From Pseudomonas viridiflava (lineage in GTDB: Bacteria; Pseudomonadota; Gammaproteobacteria; Pseudomonadales; Pseudomonadaceae), in assembly GCF_003702045.1 (NCBI RefSeq), contig NZ_RBTP01000048.1:62001-126000 (forward strand): a stretch of DNA of 64,000 nt, read 5' to 3'. Positions 53,538 to 64,000 of the stretch are shown piece after piece. A program made the translations under genes and the position numbers. Every line of letters begins with the position of its first letter. Positions within the stretch are counted from its first letter, which is position 1. A model generated the notes under the pieces. It was given only the letters and a program-made list of their open reading frames with translations, did no database searches and was not told the origin of the DNA.

Positions 53538-54326
53538 ATGCTTCCTGCACTCTACGTTGCTAAAACCGGCCTTGCCGCTCAGGACACCAACCTGACCACG
53601 ATCTCCAACAACCTGGCGAACGTCTCCACCACAGGTTTCAAGAGCGATCGTGCCGAGTTTCAGGACCTGCTCTACCAGATCAAGCGTCAGCCTGGTGCTC
53701 AGTCCACTCAGGACAGCGAACTGCCTTCCGGCCTGCAACTGGGTACGGGTGTGCGCATTGTCGGCACACAGAAGAACTTCACCGCCGGCAGCCTGCAAAC
53801 CACCAACAATCCGCTCGACCTGGCTGTCAACGGTCGTGGTTTCTTTCAGGTGACCCAGCCTGACGGCACCGTGGCCTACAGCCGCGACGGTACGTTCCAC
53901 CTGGACGCCAACGGCCAGATCGTGACCGCCAATGGTTATGCCCTCGAGCCTGCCATCGTCGTTCCGCAGAACGCCCAGACCTTCACGGTCGGCCAGGACG
54001 GTACGGTTTCGGTGACTCTGGCGGGCGCAACCGCTACGCCACAGATCATCGGCAACATCCAGACCGCCGACTTCATCAACCCGGCTGGTCTGCAAGCCAT
54101 CGGCGGCAACCTGTATCTGGAAACCGGTTCGAGCGGCGCGCCGCAAATCGGCACGCCAGGCCTGAACGGCCTCGGTCCTACCCTGCAGAACACCCTGGAG
54201 AACTCCAACGTGAGCACGGTTGAGGAGTTGGTCAACATGATCACCACTCAGCGCGCTTACGAGATGAACTCCAAAGTGATCTCGACGGCCGACCAGATGC
54301 TGCAGAACCTGACGCAGAACCTGTAA
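53538..54326 (+). CDS. flgG: Distal rod protein FlgG
   Basis: A 262-residue distal rod subunit, the full family length, with LYVAKTGLAAQDTNLTTISNNLANVSTTGFKSDRAEF at the start and STVEELVNMITTQRAYEMNSKVISTADQMLQNL at the end. It includes the FlgG-specific insert after residue ~45 (LLYQIKRQPGAQS). GAGGAGA precedes the ATG. Confidence 0.98.
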   Translation: MLPALYVAKTGLAAQDTNLTTISNNLANVSTTGFKSDRAEFQDLLYQIKRQPGAQSTQDSELPSGLQLGTGVRIVGTQKNFTAGSLQTTNNPLDLAVNGRGFFQVTQPDGTVAYSRDGTFHLDANGQIVTANGYALEPAIVVPQNAQTFTVGQDGTVSVTLAGATATPQIIGNIQTADFINPAGLQAIGGNLYLETGSSGAPQIGTPGLNGLGPTLQNTLENSNVSTVEELVNMITTQRAYEMNSKVISTADQMLQNLTQNL

Positions 54327-55124
<798 letters not shown>

Positions 55125-55137
55125 TAGCGGGATAGAC

Positions 55138-56247
55138 ATGATCAAGCTCAAGCAACTGATAGCCGCGACCTTGTTGTTGACCGCAGCGTTCGGCGTACAC
55201 GCCGAACGCCTGAAGGACATCGCGAGCATCTCCGGCGTGCGGGCCAACCAGCTGATCGGTTACGGTCTGGTGGTAGGCCTCAACGGTACGGGTGACCAGA
55301 CCACTCAGACGCCGTTCACGCTGCAGACCTTCAACAACATGCTGTCGCAGTTCGGCATCAAGGTGCCTGCCGGATCCGGCACCGTGCAGTTGAAAAACGT
55401 CGCGGCGGTTGCTGTGTACGCTGATCTGCCTGCGTTCGCCAAACCGGGCCAGACCGTTGATATCACCGTGTCCTCGATCGGTAACTCCAAGAGCCTGCGT
55501 GGCGGTGCCTTGTTGATGACGCCGATGAAAGGTGTCGACGGCAACGTCTACGCCATCGCTCAGGGCAACCTGGTCGTGGGTGGTTTCGACGCAGAGGGCC
55601 GTGACGGTTCCAAGATCACTGTAAACGTGCCGTCGTCGGGTCGTATCCCGGGCGGTGCTTCGGTCGAGCGTTCAGTGCCGAGTGGCTTCAACCAGGGCAA
55701 CACCCTGACCTTGAACCTCAACCGTTCCGACTTCACCACGGCCAAGCGCGTCGTCGACAAAATCAACGAGTTGCTCGGCCCGGGTGTGGCTCAGGCACTC
55801 GATGGTGGGTCGGTGCGTGTGACCGCGCCTCTGGATCCGGGCCAGCGTGTCGACTACTTGTCGATCCTGGAAAACCTGGAAGTCGATCCGGGCCAGACGG
55901 CTGCGAAGGTCATCATCAACTCGCGGACCGGCACCATCGTGATCGGCCAGAACGTGAAAGTATCGCCAGCCGCCGTGACCCACGGCAGCCTGACCGTGAC
56001 CATTACCGAAGACCCGATTGTCAGCCAGCCGGGCGCCTTGTCCGGTGGCCAGACGGCAGTAGTTCCTCGCTCGCGGGTTAATGCGCAGCAGGAACTGCAC
56101 CCGATGTTCAAGTTCGGTCCTGGCACCACGCTTGATGAAATTGTGCGCGCGGTCAATCAGGTGGGCGCTGCGCCCGGTGACCTGATGGCCATCCTTGAAG
56201 CCTTGAAGCAGGCCGGCGCATTGCAAGCCGACCTGATCGTCATCTGA
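55138..56247 (+). CDS. flgI: P-ring protein FlgI
   Basis: A 369-residue periplasmic ring protein. The Sec signal peptide ends near FGVHA (residue 22), followed by [33 protein letters not shown], diagnostic for FlgI. ATG 55138 starts 13 bases after the flgH stop; upstream in-frame codons overlap flgH. Needs FlgA for assembly. Confidence 0.98.
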   Translation: MIKLKQLIAATLLLTAAFGVHAERLKDIASISGVRANQLIGYGLVVGLNGTGDQTTQTPFTLQTFNNMLSQFGIKVPAGSGTVQLKNVAAVAVYADLPAFAKPGQTVDITVSSIGNSKSLRGGALLMTPMKGVDGNVYAIAQGNLVVGGFDAEGRDGSKITVNVPSSGRIPGGASVERSVPSGFNQGNTLTLNLNRSDFTTAKRVVDKINELLGPGVAQALDGGSVRVTAPLDPGQRVDYLSILENLEVDPGQTAAKVIINSRTGTIVIGQNVKVSPAAVTHGSLTVTITEDPIVSQPGALSGGQTAVVPRSRVNAQQELHPMFKFGPGTTLDEIVRAVNQVGAAPGDLMAILEALKQAGALQADLIVI

Positions 56248-56257
56248 GGACGCGCAC

Positions 56258-57499
56258 ATGGACATGATGAAAGGCGCCATTACCTCGCCGGTCGACTCGG
56301 GTGCTTACACCGACGTCAATCGTCTGGCATCGCTGAAACACGGCGACAAGGACAGTGTGGCCAACCAGAAGAAAGTGGCCCAGGAGTTCGAGTCGCTGTT
56401 CGTCAGCCAGATGCTCAAGGCCATGCGCTCGGCCAACGAAGTGCTGGCCAAGGACAACCCAATGAACACCGCGGCGACGCGGCAGTATCAGGACATGTAT
56501 GACCAGCAGTTGGCGGTGACGCTGTCGACCCGAGGCAACGGTATCGGTCTGCAGGATGTGCTGATGCGTCAGTTGTCCAAGGACAAGGGCATCCAGCACG
56601 CCCCCGCTGACAAGGCTGCGGCACCTGCCGATGCGACAGCGCCTGCCAAAACCGGCCTTGCGACCAATGTGTACCAGCGCCCGTTGTGGGCCACGCGCTC
56701 TGCGGCTGCCGATCAGGCAGCCGCGGCGGCCTCGGCGTCCGGAGAAGGGCGCAATGACATGGCGCTGCTCAACGCACGTCGTCTGTCGTTGCCGACCAAG
56801 CTCACTGACAGATTGTTGGCGGGCATCGTGCCGTCGGCGACTGCCGCTACCAATGTTGCCAATAGCCCGATGCCGTCGCGTGCGGTTGCTGCGGCTGGCG
56901 GCAAGAATGGCGACTGGACGATGGACCCCAACCTGGCGCCTGCGCCGGAGTACGTGCGCACGATGGCTCAGCCGCCGCTGGCACCGGCCAAGCGTGCATT
57001 CAGCAACGCCGATCAGTTCGTCGAAACCATGCTGCCACTCGCCAAGGAAGCGGCGGCCCGTATCGGCGTGGATCCGGTCATGCTGGTGGCACAGGCTGCA
57101 CTGGAAACCGGCTGGGGCAAATCCATCATGCGTCAGCAGGATGGCAGCAGCAGTCACAACCTGTTCGGCATCAAGGCCGCTGGCAGTTGGAAGGGGCCGG
57201 AAGCCCGTGCGATCACCAGCGAGTTCCGTGACGGCAAGATGGTCAAGGAGACGGCGGACTTCCGTTCCTACACCTCCTACGCCGACAGCTTCCATGACCT
57301 GGTCAGCCTGCTGCAAAACAACAATCGATATAAAGAAGTGGTCAATTCGGCCGATAAACCAGAACAGTTTGTAAAAGAATTGCAGAAGGCCGGTTACGCA
57401 ACTGACCCGGACTATGCCAGCAAGATTTCGCAGATTGCGAAGCAGATGAAGAGTTACCAGACGTACGCCGCTGCAACGGGCTCTTCCACGACTTTATAA
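56258..57499 (+). CDS. flgJ: Peptidoglycan hydrolase/rod cap FlgJ
   Basis: A 413-residue bifunctional protein. The N-terminal rod-capping domain (~30-115; KVAQEFESLFVSQMLKAMRSANE) is followed by a long Ala-rich linker (~125-245) and a C-terminal GH73 muramidase (~250-395; AQAALETGWGKSIMRQQDG with the catalytic Glu, HNLFGIKAAGSWKG). It clears peptidoglycan for the rod. Codons near 57325-57390 turn A+T-rich (AACAATCGATATAAAGAA), where a perfect sigma-28 promoter for flgKL lies inside the coding sequence. Confidence 0.97.
   Translation: MDMMKGAITSPVDSGAYTDVNRLASLKHGDKDSVANQKKVAQEFESLFVSQMLKAMRSANEVLAKDNPMNTAATRQYQDMYDQQLAVTLSTRGNGIGLQDVLMRQLSKDKGIQHAPADKAAAPADATAPAKTGLATNVYQRPLWATRSAAADQAAAAASASGEGRNDMALLNARRLSLPTKLTDRLLAGIVPSATAATNVANSPMPSRAVAAAGGKNGDWTMDPNLAPAPEYVRTMAQPPLAPAKRAFSNADQFVETMLPLAKEAAARIGVDPVMLVAQAALETGWGKSIMRQQDGSSSHNLFGIKAAGSWKGPEARAITSEFRDGKMVKETADFRSYTSYADSFHDLVSLLQNNNRYKEVVNSADKPEQFVKELQKAGYATDPDYASKISQIAKQMKSYQTYAAATGSSTTL
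57331..57357 (+). promoter_or_regulatory. Perfect sigma-28 (FliA) promoter inside flgJ, upstream of flgKL
   Basis: TAAA (57331-57334), exactly 15 bases, then GCCGATAA (57350-57357): full match to the sigma-28 consensus. It lies in the flgJ muramidase coding region, about 150 bases before the flgK start, and would give a late extra transcript of flgK and flgL. Confidence 0.85.
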
Positions 57500-57509
57500 G
57501 GTTTTAATC

Positions 57510-59567
57510 ATGTCGCTGATTTCAATTGGGCTCTCAGGTATCAATGCCAGCAGTGCCGCGATCAACACCATCGGTAACAACACGGCCAACGTGGATACCG
57601 CCGGTTACTCGCGTCAGCAGGTGATGACCACGGCGTCGGCACAGATCAACATTGGTTTGGGGGTCGGCTACATCGGCACCGGCACCACGCTGTCCGACGT
57701 GCGTCGCATCTACAACAGTTTCCTTGATAGCCAATTGCAAAAAAGCACAGCACTCAGCGCAGAAGCCAAGGCGTATGCCGATCAGGCTGGCAAGACCGAC
57801 AAGCTGTTGTCCGACAGCACAACGGGCGTTGCCGCTCAGCTGTCAGACTTTTTCACCAAGATGCAGGCCATTGCGACCAACTCCACGCAGTCGGCCGAGC
57901 GTTCGTCGTTCCTGACACAGGCTTCGGCACTGAGCGCACGATTCAACTCGGTGGCCTCGCAGTTGTCGTCGCAGAACGACAACGTCAACGCTCAGTTGAA
58001 CACCTACGCCAATCAGGTCAATGACCTGACGACCAGCATCGCCAGCCTGAACAAGCAGATTACCCAGGCATCGGCCGGCAACACCACGCCCAACTCGCTG
58101 CTGGATTCGCGCAACGAAGCCGTGCGCAAGCTTAATGAGCTGGTCGGCGTCAACGTGGTCGAAAACAATGGTAACTACGACATCTACACCGGTTCCGGCC
58201 AATCGCTGGTGAGCAACGCGACATCCTACAAACTGTCAGCGACCCCCAGCAGCACCGATCCGCTGCAATACAACCTGCAAATTACGTATGGCCAGGCCCA
58301 GACCGATGTGACCTCCGTGCTCAAGCACGGGGCCATCGGCGGTCTGCTCGACTACCGTTCCGAAGTGCTGACTCCATCGTCCAACGAACTGGGTCGTGTC
58401 GCGATGGTGTTGGCCGATCAGGTCAACAGCCAACTGAGCCAGGGTATCGACAGCAAAGGCAATTTCGGCACCGGCCTGTACACCAGCATCAACAGCGCCG
58501 ATAACATCTCGCATCGCAGCATTGGCAAAACCACCAACTCTGCGAACTCCGGCAATCTGGACGTTACGATCACCAATACCAGCAAGCTGACCGCTGACGA
58601 TTACGAAGTGACCTTCAGTGACGCCACCAATTTTACGGTGCGTCGTCTGCCCAACGGCGAAAGCGTGGGCGCAGGTGTACTCGGCAAGACGCCGCCGGAT
58701 CAGTTCGAAGGCTTCAGCATGAGCCTCAACGGCAATGCGGTGTCTGCGGGGGACGTCTTCAAGGTTTCTCCGACCGGTAACGGTGCAAGCAGCATCGGCG
58801 TAGCGCTGACCGATCCCAAGGACATCGCGGCCGCAGCTCCCTTGACGGCGACAGCGGGCGCGAGCAACTCAGGTACGGGTGGCTTCACTCAGCCTGTGAT
58901 CAATACCAAGGCCGACATCTACAACAGCACCCAGACTGCCGATCTGCGCAACGCAATCAAAGATTCTGCGCCGATGAAACTGGTGATGGGCGCGGCGAGC
59001 AGCACCGGTGTTCAAAGCTACTCGCTGGTGGATTCGACCGGCGCTGCGGTGCTGGACCAGAATGGCAATGCCGTGGCTGGTACCATCGTTCAGGGCCGCA
59101 GCAACGAGGTGAAACTGAGCATCGGTTACAACACCTCGACCACGCCCAGCACCAAAGCTGCCTTCGAAGTACAGATGACGCTGTCGGGTTCGCCCCTCGT
59201 CAACGATACGTTCAGCATCAGCCTGACAGGTGCAGGTTCTGCCGATAACCGTAACGCACTGGCGGTGGTTGGCCTACAGACCGCCAAGACCGTTGATGTC
59301 ACCAACGGCAGTGTCGGCACCAGCCTTTCCGGTTCTTATGCGGATCTGGTGTCTACGATGGGCGCCCGTTCGGCCCAGGCTAAAAGTTCGGTCACCGCGT
59401 CCACCGCCGCTGTTGAAACCAGTAAAGCGGCACGTGATGCCGTGTCAGGCGTGTCGCTGGACGAAGAAGCGGCCAGCCTGATCAAGTACCAGCAGTATTA
59501 CACCGCCTCGTCGCAGATCATCAAGGCGGCACAAACCATTTTCAGCACGCTGATCAACAGTCTTTAA
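57510..59567 (+). CDS. flgK: Hook-filament junction protein FlgK (HAP1)
   Basis: A 685-residue junction protein with the N-terminal SIGLSGINASSAAINTIGNNTANVDTAGYSRQ and the C-terminal EEAASLIKYQQYYTASSQIIKAAQTIFSTLINSL coiled-coil pair. The variable middle (~300-560) is long, Ser/Thr/Ala-rich and surface-exposed. It starts 11 bases after flgJ and is served by the class III operon plus the internal sigma-28 promoter. FlgN is its export chaperone. Confidence 0.97.
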   Translation: MSLISIGLSGINASSAAINTIGNNTANVDTAGYSRQQVMTTASAQINIGLGVGYIGTGTTLSDVRRIYNSFLDSQLQKSTALSAEAKAYADQAGKTDKLLSDSTTGVAAQLSDFFTKMQAIATNSTQSAERSSFLTQASALSARFNSVASQLSSQNDNVNAQLNTYANQVNDLTTSIASLNKQITQASAGNTTPNSLLDSRNEAVRKLNELVGVNVVENNGNYDIYTGSGQSLVSNATSYKLSATPSSTDPLQYNLQITYGQAQTDVTSVLKHGAIGGLLDYRSEVLTPSSNELGRVAMVLADQVNSQLSQGIDSKGNFGTGLYTSINSADNISHRSIGKTTNSANSGNLDVTITNTSKLTADDYEVTFSDATNFTVRRLPNGESVGAGVLGKTPPDQFEGFSMSLNGNAVSAGDVFKVSPTGNGASSIGVALTDPKDIAAAAPLTATAGASNSGTGGFTQPVINTKADIYNSTQTADLRNAIKDSAPMKLVMGAASSTGVQSYSLVDSTGAAVLDQNGNAVAGTIVQGRSNEVKLSIGYNTSTTPSTKAAFEVQMTLSGSPLVNDTFSISLTGAGSADNRNALAVVGLQTAKTVDVTNGSVGTSLSGSYADLVSTMGARSAQAKSSVTASTAAVETSKAARDAVSGVSLDEEAASLIKYQQYYTASSQIIKAAQTIFSTLINSL

Positions 59568-59580
59568 GGAATCGTGAACC

Positions 59581-61194
59581 ATGCGTATCTCAACTACCCA
59601 GTTCTACGAATCCACGGCCGCCAACTATCAGCGCACCTATGCGAATGTGTCCAAGACCAGCGATGAGGTTGCCAGCGGCATCAAGCTCAACACCGCCAGT
59701 GATGATCCGGTAGGCGCTGCTCGTGTGCTGCAACTGGCCCAGCAGAACTCCATGTTGACCCAGTACGAGTCCAACATCGGGATCATCAACACCAACACCG
59801 TGAACTCCGAAACGGCGATGACCAGTATTGTCGATACAATGCAGTCGGCTCGTGAGCTCATCGTGTCGGCAGGCAACGGTGCCTACACCGATGCCGACCG
59901 TCTGGCGAAAGCAGGTGAACTCAAGCAGTACCAAAGCCAGCTGTTGGGTCTGATGAACAGTCAGGACTCCAACGGGCAGTACATCTTCGGCGGTTCCAAG
60001 TCGTCGGCACCGCCCTACACCCAGAATGCCGATGGGTCTTTCAGCTACAACGGCGATCAGACCAGCATCAATCTGGCGGTCGGCGATGGTCTGGTCCTGG
60101 CCAGCAACGTGACCGGCTTCGAGGCGTTCGAGCAGGCGATCAATACCACCCGTACTTCCTCGACATTGCTGCCGCCGGCTGCGACCCCGAACGCCCCTGT
60201 CGTTGATGACGGTAAGGTTGGCCTGACCGGTGGCCTGGTGAAATCCACTGCGGCCTACAACGCCAACTACCAGGCGGGTGAGCCCTATACCCTCAGTTTC
60301 CTGAGCGGTACTCAGTTCAAGATTACCGATGCAACGGGCACTGACGTGACCACAGAAGCGTCGACCGCCGGCAAATTCAACTCCGCCTCGTTCGCCGATC
60401 AGACGTTCAACTTCCGTGGCGTCGAGTTGACCATGAACATCAACCTGTCGAAGACTGACGCGGCGACACCTGCTGCGGCAGATGCGGCGCTGGCCGGTCG
60501 GTCATATCGACTGGCGTCCAGTCCGGACAGCATCACGACGGCTCGCAGCCCGGGCAATACCTCGACTGCGGCCATCAGCAGCTCGGCAGTAGGCACCAGT
60601 GCCGCTGACCTTACGGCGTTCAACAACACCTTCCCAAGTGGCGGTGGCATTCTCAAATTCACCAGCGCGACCAACTATGAGTTGTACGCCACGCCACTGA
60701 CCGCGGATAGCAAACCGGTCTCTACCGGTGCCATGAGCGGCTCGACGGCGAATGCGGCGGGTGTCAATTTCACCGTGAGCGGTGCGCCTGCGGCAGGGGA
60801 TCAGTTCGTGGTCCAGTCCGGGACTCGCCAGACTGAAAACGTGCTCAACACCCTGTCAGCCGCGATCAAAGCGCTGACGACCCCGACCGACGGCGATCTG
60901 GTTGCGTCGCAGAAACTGGACGCGGCACTCACATCGGCGCTGGGTAACATCTCCAGCAGTCTCGATCAGGTGGCTACTGCACGCTCCAATGGCGGCGCCC
61001 GTCAGAATGCGGCCATCGCCCAAGGCGTGACCAATGATTTGCTCAAAGGCAACAACAGCACCGAGCAGGGCACTTACGTCAACGCGGATCTGGTCGAGGC
61101 AACGACGCGTCTGACGCTGCAGAAAACCATGCTGGATGCTTCCCAGCAGGTGTTTATCCAGCTGTCGAGGCTGAACCTGTTCAGCCAGCTGTAA
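59581..61194 (+). CDS. flgL: Hook-filament junction protein FlgL (HAP3)
   Basis: A 537-residue junction protein related to flagellin, with N-terminal MRISTTQFYESTAANYQRTYANVSKTSDEVASGIKLNTASDDP pattern and C-terminal EATTRLTLQKTMLDASQQVFIQLSRLNLFSQL. It is longer than enteric FlgL (~317) because of a large central insertion (~170-430), which is common in the P. syringae group. It ends the flgF operon; the glycosyltransferase fgt1 starts 92 bases later. Confidence 0.96.
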   Translation: MRISTTQFYESTAANYQRTYANVSKTSDEVASGIKLNTASDDPVGAARVLQLAQQNSMLTQYESNIGIINTNTVNSETAMTSIVDTMQSARELIVSAGNGAYTDADRLAKAGELKQYQSQLLGLMNSQDSNGQYIFGGSKSSAPPYTQNADGSFSYNGDQTSINLAVGDGLVLASNVTGFEAFEQAINTTRTSSTLLPPAATPNAPVVDDGKVGLTGGLVKSTAAYNANYQAGEPYTLSFLSGTQFKITDATGTDVTTEASTAGKFNSASFADQTFNFRGVELTMNINLSKTDAATPAAADAALAGRSYRLASSPDSITTARSPGNTSTAAISSSAVGTSAADLTAFNNTFPSGGGILKFTSATNYELYATPLTADSKPVSTGAMSGSTANAAGVNFTVSGAPAAGDQFVVQSGTRQTENVLNTLSAAIKALTTPTDGDLVASQKLDAALTSALGNISSSLDQVATARSNGGARQNAAIAQGVTNDLLKGNNSTEQGTYVNADLVEATTRLTLQKTMLDASQQVFIQLSRLNLFSQL

Positions 61195-61285
61195 TCGAAC
61201 GGGCGTTGAGCGTGCGCCGTCTTTTTTCAGCGGTGAGGAGGGGCAGCCGTCTGGCTGGCTCTCCGCCGCTCGCGAGTCTGCAATA

Positions 61286-64000
61286 GTGAATCCAGTTCCC
61301 CTCGTCAGTATCGTTATTCCCGCCTTCAACCCACGCTTCTTTCGTCCCGCGCTAAAAAGCGCGCTGGATCAGGTTCACGGCAATCTGGAAATCATCGTCT
61401 GCGACGATTGCGCTACGGACGAAATCAAAACGATCTTCGACGAGTTGGTGTCAACCGATGACGGCCGGGCGCGCTACGTGCGCAATCCTCAGCGTCTGGG
61501 ATTTCATCGTAATCTGCTCAAGTGCCTTGAAGAGGCACGTGGCGAATATATCAAGTTTCTGTGCGACGACGATCGGCTCTACACCCACTGTGTGCTGAAC
61601 CAGGCGCGCGTGCTGCAAGCGCATGCCGATGTGCAGTTGGTGGTGGGCAAACGTCATTATGTGGACGCCAATGATTATGTGTTGCCGGCGCGCATGGAGA
61701 ACGTGGGGCTTGTGCCTTACGACGCCTTGTACAAAGGCGATGACATGCTCGCCATTTTCGAACAGACGCCCCGCAATTATCTGGGTGGATTCAGCGGGGC
61801 ACTGATGCGCCGTGCCGAAGTGTGCGAATACCTGCCCTCGATTGCGCAACCCGGTCAGGGGTTCTTCGCGCTGCTGGATTTCACGCTGTTCATCTGTTTG
61901 CTGCGGCGCGGCAATCTGGTCACGCTGCACAGCATCGAAAACGTCGAGCGTTTGCACCCGGGACGTCTCAGCAGTCAGCCCGATATGTACCAAAAGGCAA
62001 CTATCGAGTGGGGCTGGCTCGACGAAATGCTTAAGGCCCGCAGTGGCGAGCAGGCACCGGCTCAGGGCTGGGTGCGTTTCCTGCCGTTGAGCAAAGCATC
62101 GCAGCAGCCTCGCGAGGAGTGGGACGAGGTCGGTCTCTACGGCGTCATGTCCAATCGTCAAGGCGTTTTGCGCAGCCGGGTCGGGGTGGACAGCCAAAGC
62201 TACGCCGAGCTTTATGCCGAGTGGTTGTCGTGCCGGCAGTTTTCGAAACCCCAGAAAAAACTTCTGGAGCAGCGCATCGCAAGCTGGCCCTGCAAGCCAC
62301 GCATTGTTCCGGTAATCATCGATCCCGAAGGCGCTGCCGAGCACTTGGACGCAACGCTGAGTAGCCTTGCCGAACAGGACTATGCGGCCGAGGCGGTCGT
62401 TGTGCTGACGACGGCGGCCAGTGTCAGCGATCCCCAGGTGCTGCGCTTCCCGTTGCAAGCGGACTGGGCCCGGCAGCTCAATGATGTGTTGCCGATGCTT
62501 GAGCACGCGGACTGGGTTTATCTTCTGCGTGCCGGCGATACCTTGACGTCGCCAGCCTTACTGGTGCTGGCGGAGCGCATCGCCCACATGCCCGGCGTGC
62601 TGTGTATCTACAGTGACGAGGGCGCGATCGTGGATGAGGAGCCGCAGGAACCGATCCTCAAGCCCGATTTCAACCTCGACCTGATGCGCACTTATCCGTA
62701 CGTCGGCAGAACCTTGGCGTTCGAACGCGCCAACCTGCTGGAAATGGGCGGTTTTGACCCGGTTCATGGAGCGTTGGCGCCCCATGACGTGATTTGGCGT
62801 CTGGTGGAAGGTGCAGGCCTTCACACCATTGAACACATTGCCGAAGTTCAGGTGCAGTCGCGCTTTACCTTCGCCCAGTGGCTTTCGCTGCCTGAGGTGG
62901 TCGAACGCAACAAACCATTGGTGTCGGTTCACCTCACGCGCATCGGCAGAGAGCACGTTGTCCATAACGGCACGCTGCCCTTGCTCAATCGCATCGAGTA
63001 CCTGCACCCGGATCGTCCGGCCGTTTCCATCATCATTACCACACGTGACCAGTTGGCAGCGCTGGAGCGTTGTGTCGACAGTCTGCTCAGCAGCACCGCC
63101 TACCTGAACTACGAAGTGCTGATCGTCGACAACGCCAGCACGACCGCCGAAGCCCGCAGCTGGTTTGCCGCGATGGGACAGCTGGGCACTGACAAGTTGA
63201 GAATCCTGGCGCTGTCTGAAGCCGGTAGCGACGCGACGGCGCAGAATTTTGCTGCGGGTCAGGCACGTGGCGATTATCTGGTCATGCTCAGCCCACATGC
63301 GATCATTCACCAGCCCGACTGGCTTGAGGCGCTGCTCAATCATGCGCAGCGTCCCGAGGTCGGTGTGGTCGGGCCCCGTATCATCAGTCCCCAAGGCAAT
63401 GTGTTGTACGCCGGCATGGTGATGGGCATGGAAGGACTGGCCGGCAGGCCTTTCTTCAACTACCCGGCAAATGCCAGCGGTTACATGCAGCGTCTGCAGC
63501 TGACGCAGAACTGGAGTGCAGTCAGCGGCAATTGTCTTATGGTGCGCAAGGACATCTTTGAGGCTGTCGGTGCAATGGAGGCTGAAACCTTCACCCAGGG
63601 CCTGCAGGATCTGGACCTGTGCATGCGGGTCGGTCGCGACGGTTATCTGGTGGTGGGCACCCCGGACGCCTCTGTGGCGCTGGCTGAGCCTGCTGCCCTC
63701 AAGCGTTCGGACGCCTCCCGGGACAGGCTGAAAGAGGAGCAGAAGTCGCTCTACCGCAAATGGCTGCCGACAATCGCCCGTGATCCGGCCTACAACCCCA
63801 ACCAGAACCTTCACGAGCCCCTGTCCTTTAATCTGGAACCGGGTTTGCGTGACGGCTGGAATCCGTTCTGTTCGCGGCATCTGCCCTCAATCCTGGGCAT
63901 GGTCGTCAATTCGTCGGCGGTGGGGCATTATCGTGTCAGCCAGCCGCTTATCGAGCTGATGGCGGCCGGACGTGTGCTTGGACAGATGGCGTATCACACG
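61286..64000 (+). CDS. fgt1: Flagellin glycosyltransferase Fgt1, 3' end outside window
   Basis: An open frame from GTG 61286 runs without stop to the end of the window (905 codons visible). It begins MNPVPLVSIVIPAFNPRFF, an N-terminal family 2 glycosyltransferase (CDDCATDE, FLCDDDRLY), has a weaker GT-A-like middle part (~340-480), and a second GT2 domain from ~580 (SIIITTRDQLAALERC, VLIVDNAST). The layout and several motifs match the vioT product of this window, so the two are paralogues. In P. syringae the gene after flgL and before fliC is fgt1, required to attach the rhamnose chain to flagellin. The ribosome site (CGAG) is weak. Confidence 0.9.
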   Translation, partial: MNPVPLVSIVIPAFNPRFFRPALKSALDQVHGNLEIIVCDDCATDEIKTIFDELVSTDDGRARYVRNPQRLGFHRNLLKCLEEARGEYIKFLCDDDRLYTHCVLNQARVLQAHADVQLVVGKRHYVDANDYVLPARMENVGLVPYDALYKGDDMLAIFEQTPRNYLGGFSGALMRRAEVCEYLPSIAQPGQGFFALLDFTLFICLLRRGNLVTLHSIENVERLHPGRLSSQPDMYQKATIEWGWLDEMLKARSGEQAPAQGWVRFLPLSKASQQPREEWDEVGLYGVMSNRQGVLRSRVGVDSQSYAELYAEWLSCRQFSKPQKKLLEQRIASWPCKPRIVPVIIDPEGAAEHLDATLSSLAEQDYAAEAVVVLTTAASVSDPQVLRFPLQADWARQLNDVLPMLEHADWVYLLRAGDTLTSPALLVLAERIAHMPGVLCIYSDEGAIVDEEPQEPILKPDFNLDLMRTYPYVGRTLAFERANLLEMGGFDPVHGALAPHDVIWRLVEGAGLHTIEHIAEVQVQSRFTFAQWLSLPEVVERNKPLVSVHLTRIGREHVVHNGTLPLLNRIEYLHPDRPAVSIIITTRDQLAALERCVDSLLSSTAYLNYEVLIVDNASTTAEARSWFAAMGQLGTDKLRILALSEAGSDATAQNFAAGQARGDYLVMLSPHAIIHQPDWLEALLNHAQRPEVGVVGPRIISPQGNVLYAGMVMGMEGLAGRPFFNYPANASGYMQRLQLTQNWSAVSGNCLMVRKDIFEAVGAMEAETFTQGLQDLDLCMRVGRDGYLVVGTPDASVALAEPAALKRSDASRDRLKEEQKSLYRKWLPTIARDPAYNPNQNLHEPLSFNLEPGLRDGWNPFCSRHLPSILGMVVNSSAVGHYRVSQPLIELMAAGRVLGQMAYHT

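Noticed and set aside
61252..61268. GG-N10-GC upstream of fgt1 as a sigma-54 promoter
   Set aside because: The -12 part reads CCGC in place of TTGC and the stretch is GC-rich, so the spacing match is probably chance.
62558..63880. 440-codon minus-strand frame near the right edge
   Set aside because: It is antisense to the fgt1 frame, which shows clear glycosyltransferase motifs and stays open to the end of the window.

Overview
The window looks like a chromosomal segment of a plant-associated Pseudomonas of the P. syringae complex. The evidence is the gene set and order (bphO-bphP with the chromophore Cys at residue 16, pobA/pobR, a flagellin-viosamine glycosylation island, then flgMN-flgA-cheV-cheR-flgBCDE...flgL followed by a large fgt1-type glycosyltransferase), the GC-rich codon use and the clean RpoN (sigma-54) and FliA (sigma-28) type promoters. 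This identification is inference from recognised gene families; no search was run. No tRNA, rRNA, CRISPR array, transposase or prophage was seen.

Layout. 1-3651: a tightly packed trio of a sialidase-like Asp-box protein (cut by the window edge), a small membrane protein and an LTA-synthase-like phosphotransferase. 3747-4989: an RcnR-type Ni/Co sensor and the cation efflux protein DmeF. 5219-8067: heme oxygenase and bacteriophytochrome with overlapping ends. 8130-15832 (minus strand): an orphan type VI secretion island of VgrG, DUF4123 adaptor, a 1259-residue VasX-like pore-forming effector candidate and a membrane protein that may be its immunity partner; all four genes overlap or abut, and the distal part is visibly richer in A+T. 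16131-16819: a four-helix membrane protein preceded by a decayed DUF6152-type gene not previously separated as an open frame. 17087-21851: pobA, pobR, ppnN and an SH3-domain membrane protein. 22217-24510: a TPR response regulator and a soluble histidine kinase.

24675-33111 is the modified-viosamine (mVio) island. One operon (acyl carrier protein, ketoreductase, hexapeptide acyltransferase, ketoacyl-ACP synthase III) can make and transfer a 3-hydroxybutyryl group. The convergent operon (aminotransferase VioA, methyltransferase, giant glycosyltransferase) makes, methylates and attaches the amino sugar. Each operon has its own sigma-54 type promoter, which ties sugar synthesis to flagellar control. 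A glutamine synthetase-like enzyme and an MFS transporter follow.

36137-61194 is the flagellar and chemotaxis block: ycgR, flgN, flgM, flgA (minus strand), cheV, cheR, then flgBCDE, an unusual second hook-protein gene with a tandemly duplicated central domain, and flgFGHIJKL. Promoters that can be read directly are sigma-54 sites before flgA, flgB and flgF, a sigma-28 site before flgM, and a perfect sigma-28 consensus inside flgJ serving flgKL. Between cheR and flgB sits an insertion (40683-47055): an unknown TTG-start protein, a small Sec-exported two-cysteine protein and a complete MacAB-TolC-like exporter in which ATPase and permease are separate chains. The window ends in fgt1, a flagellin glycosyltransferase open at the right edge.
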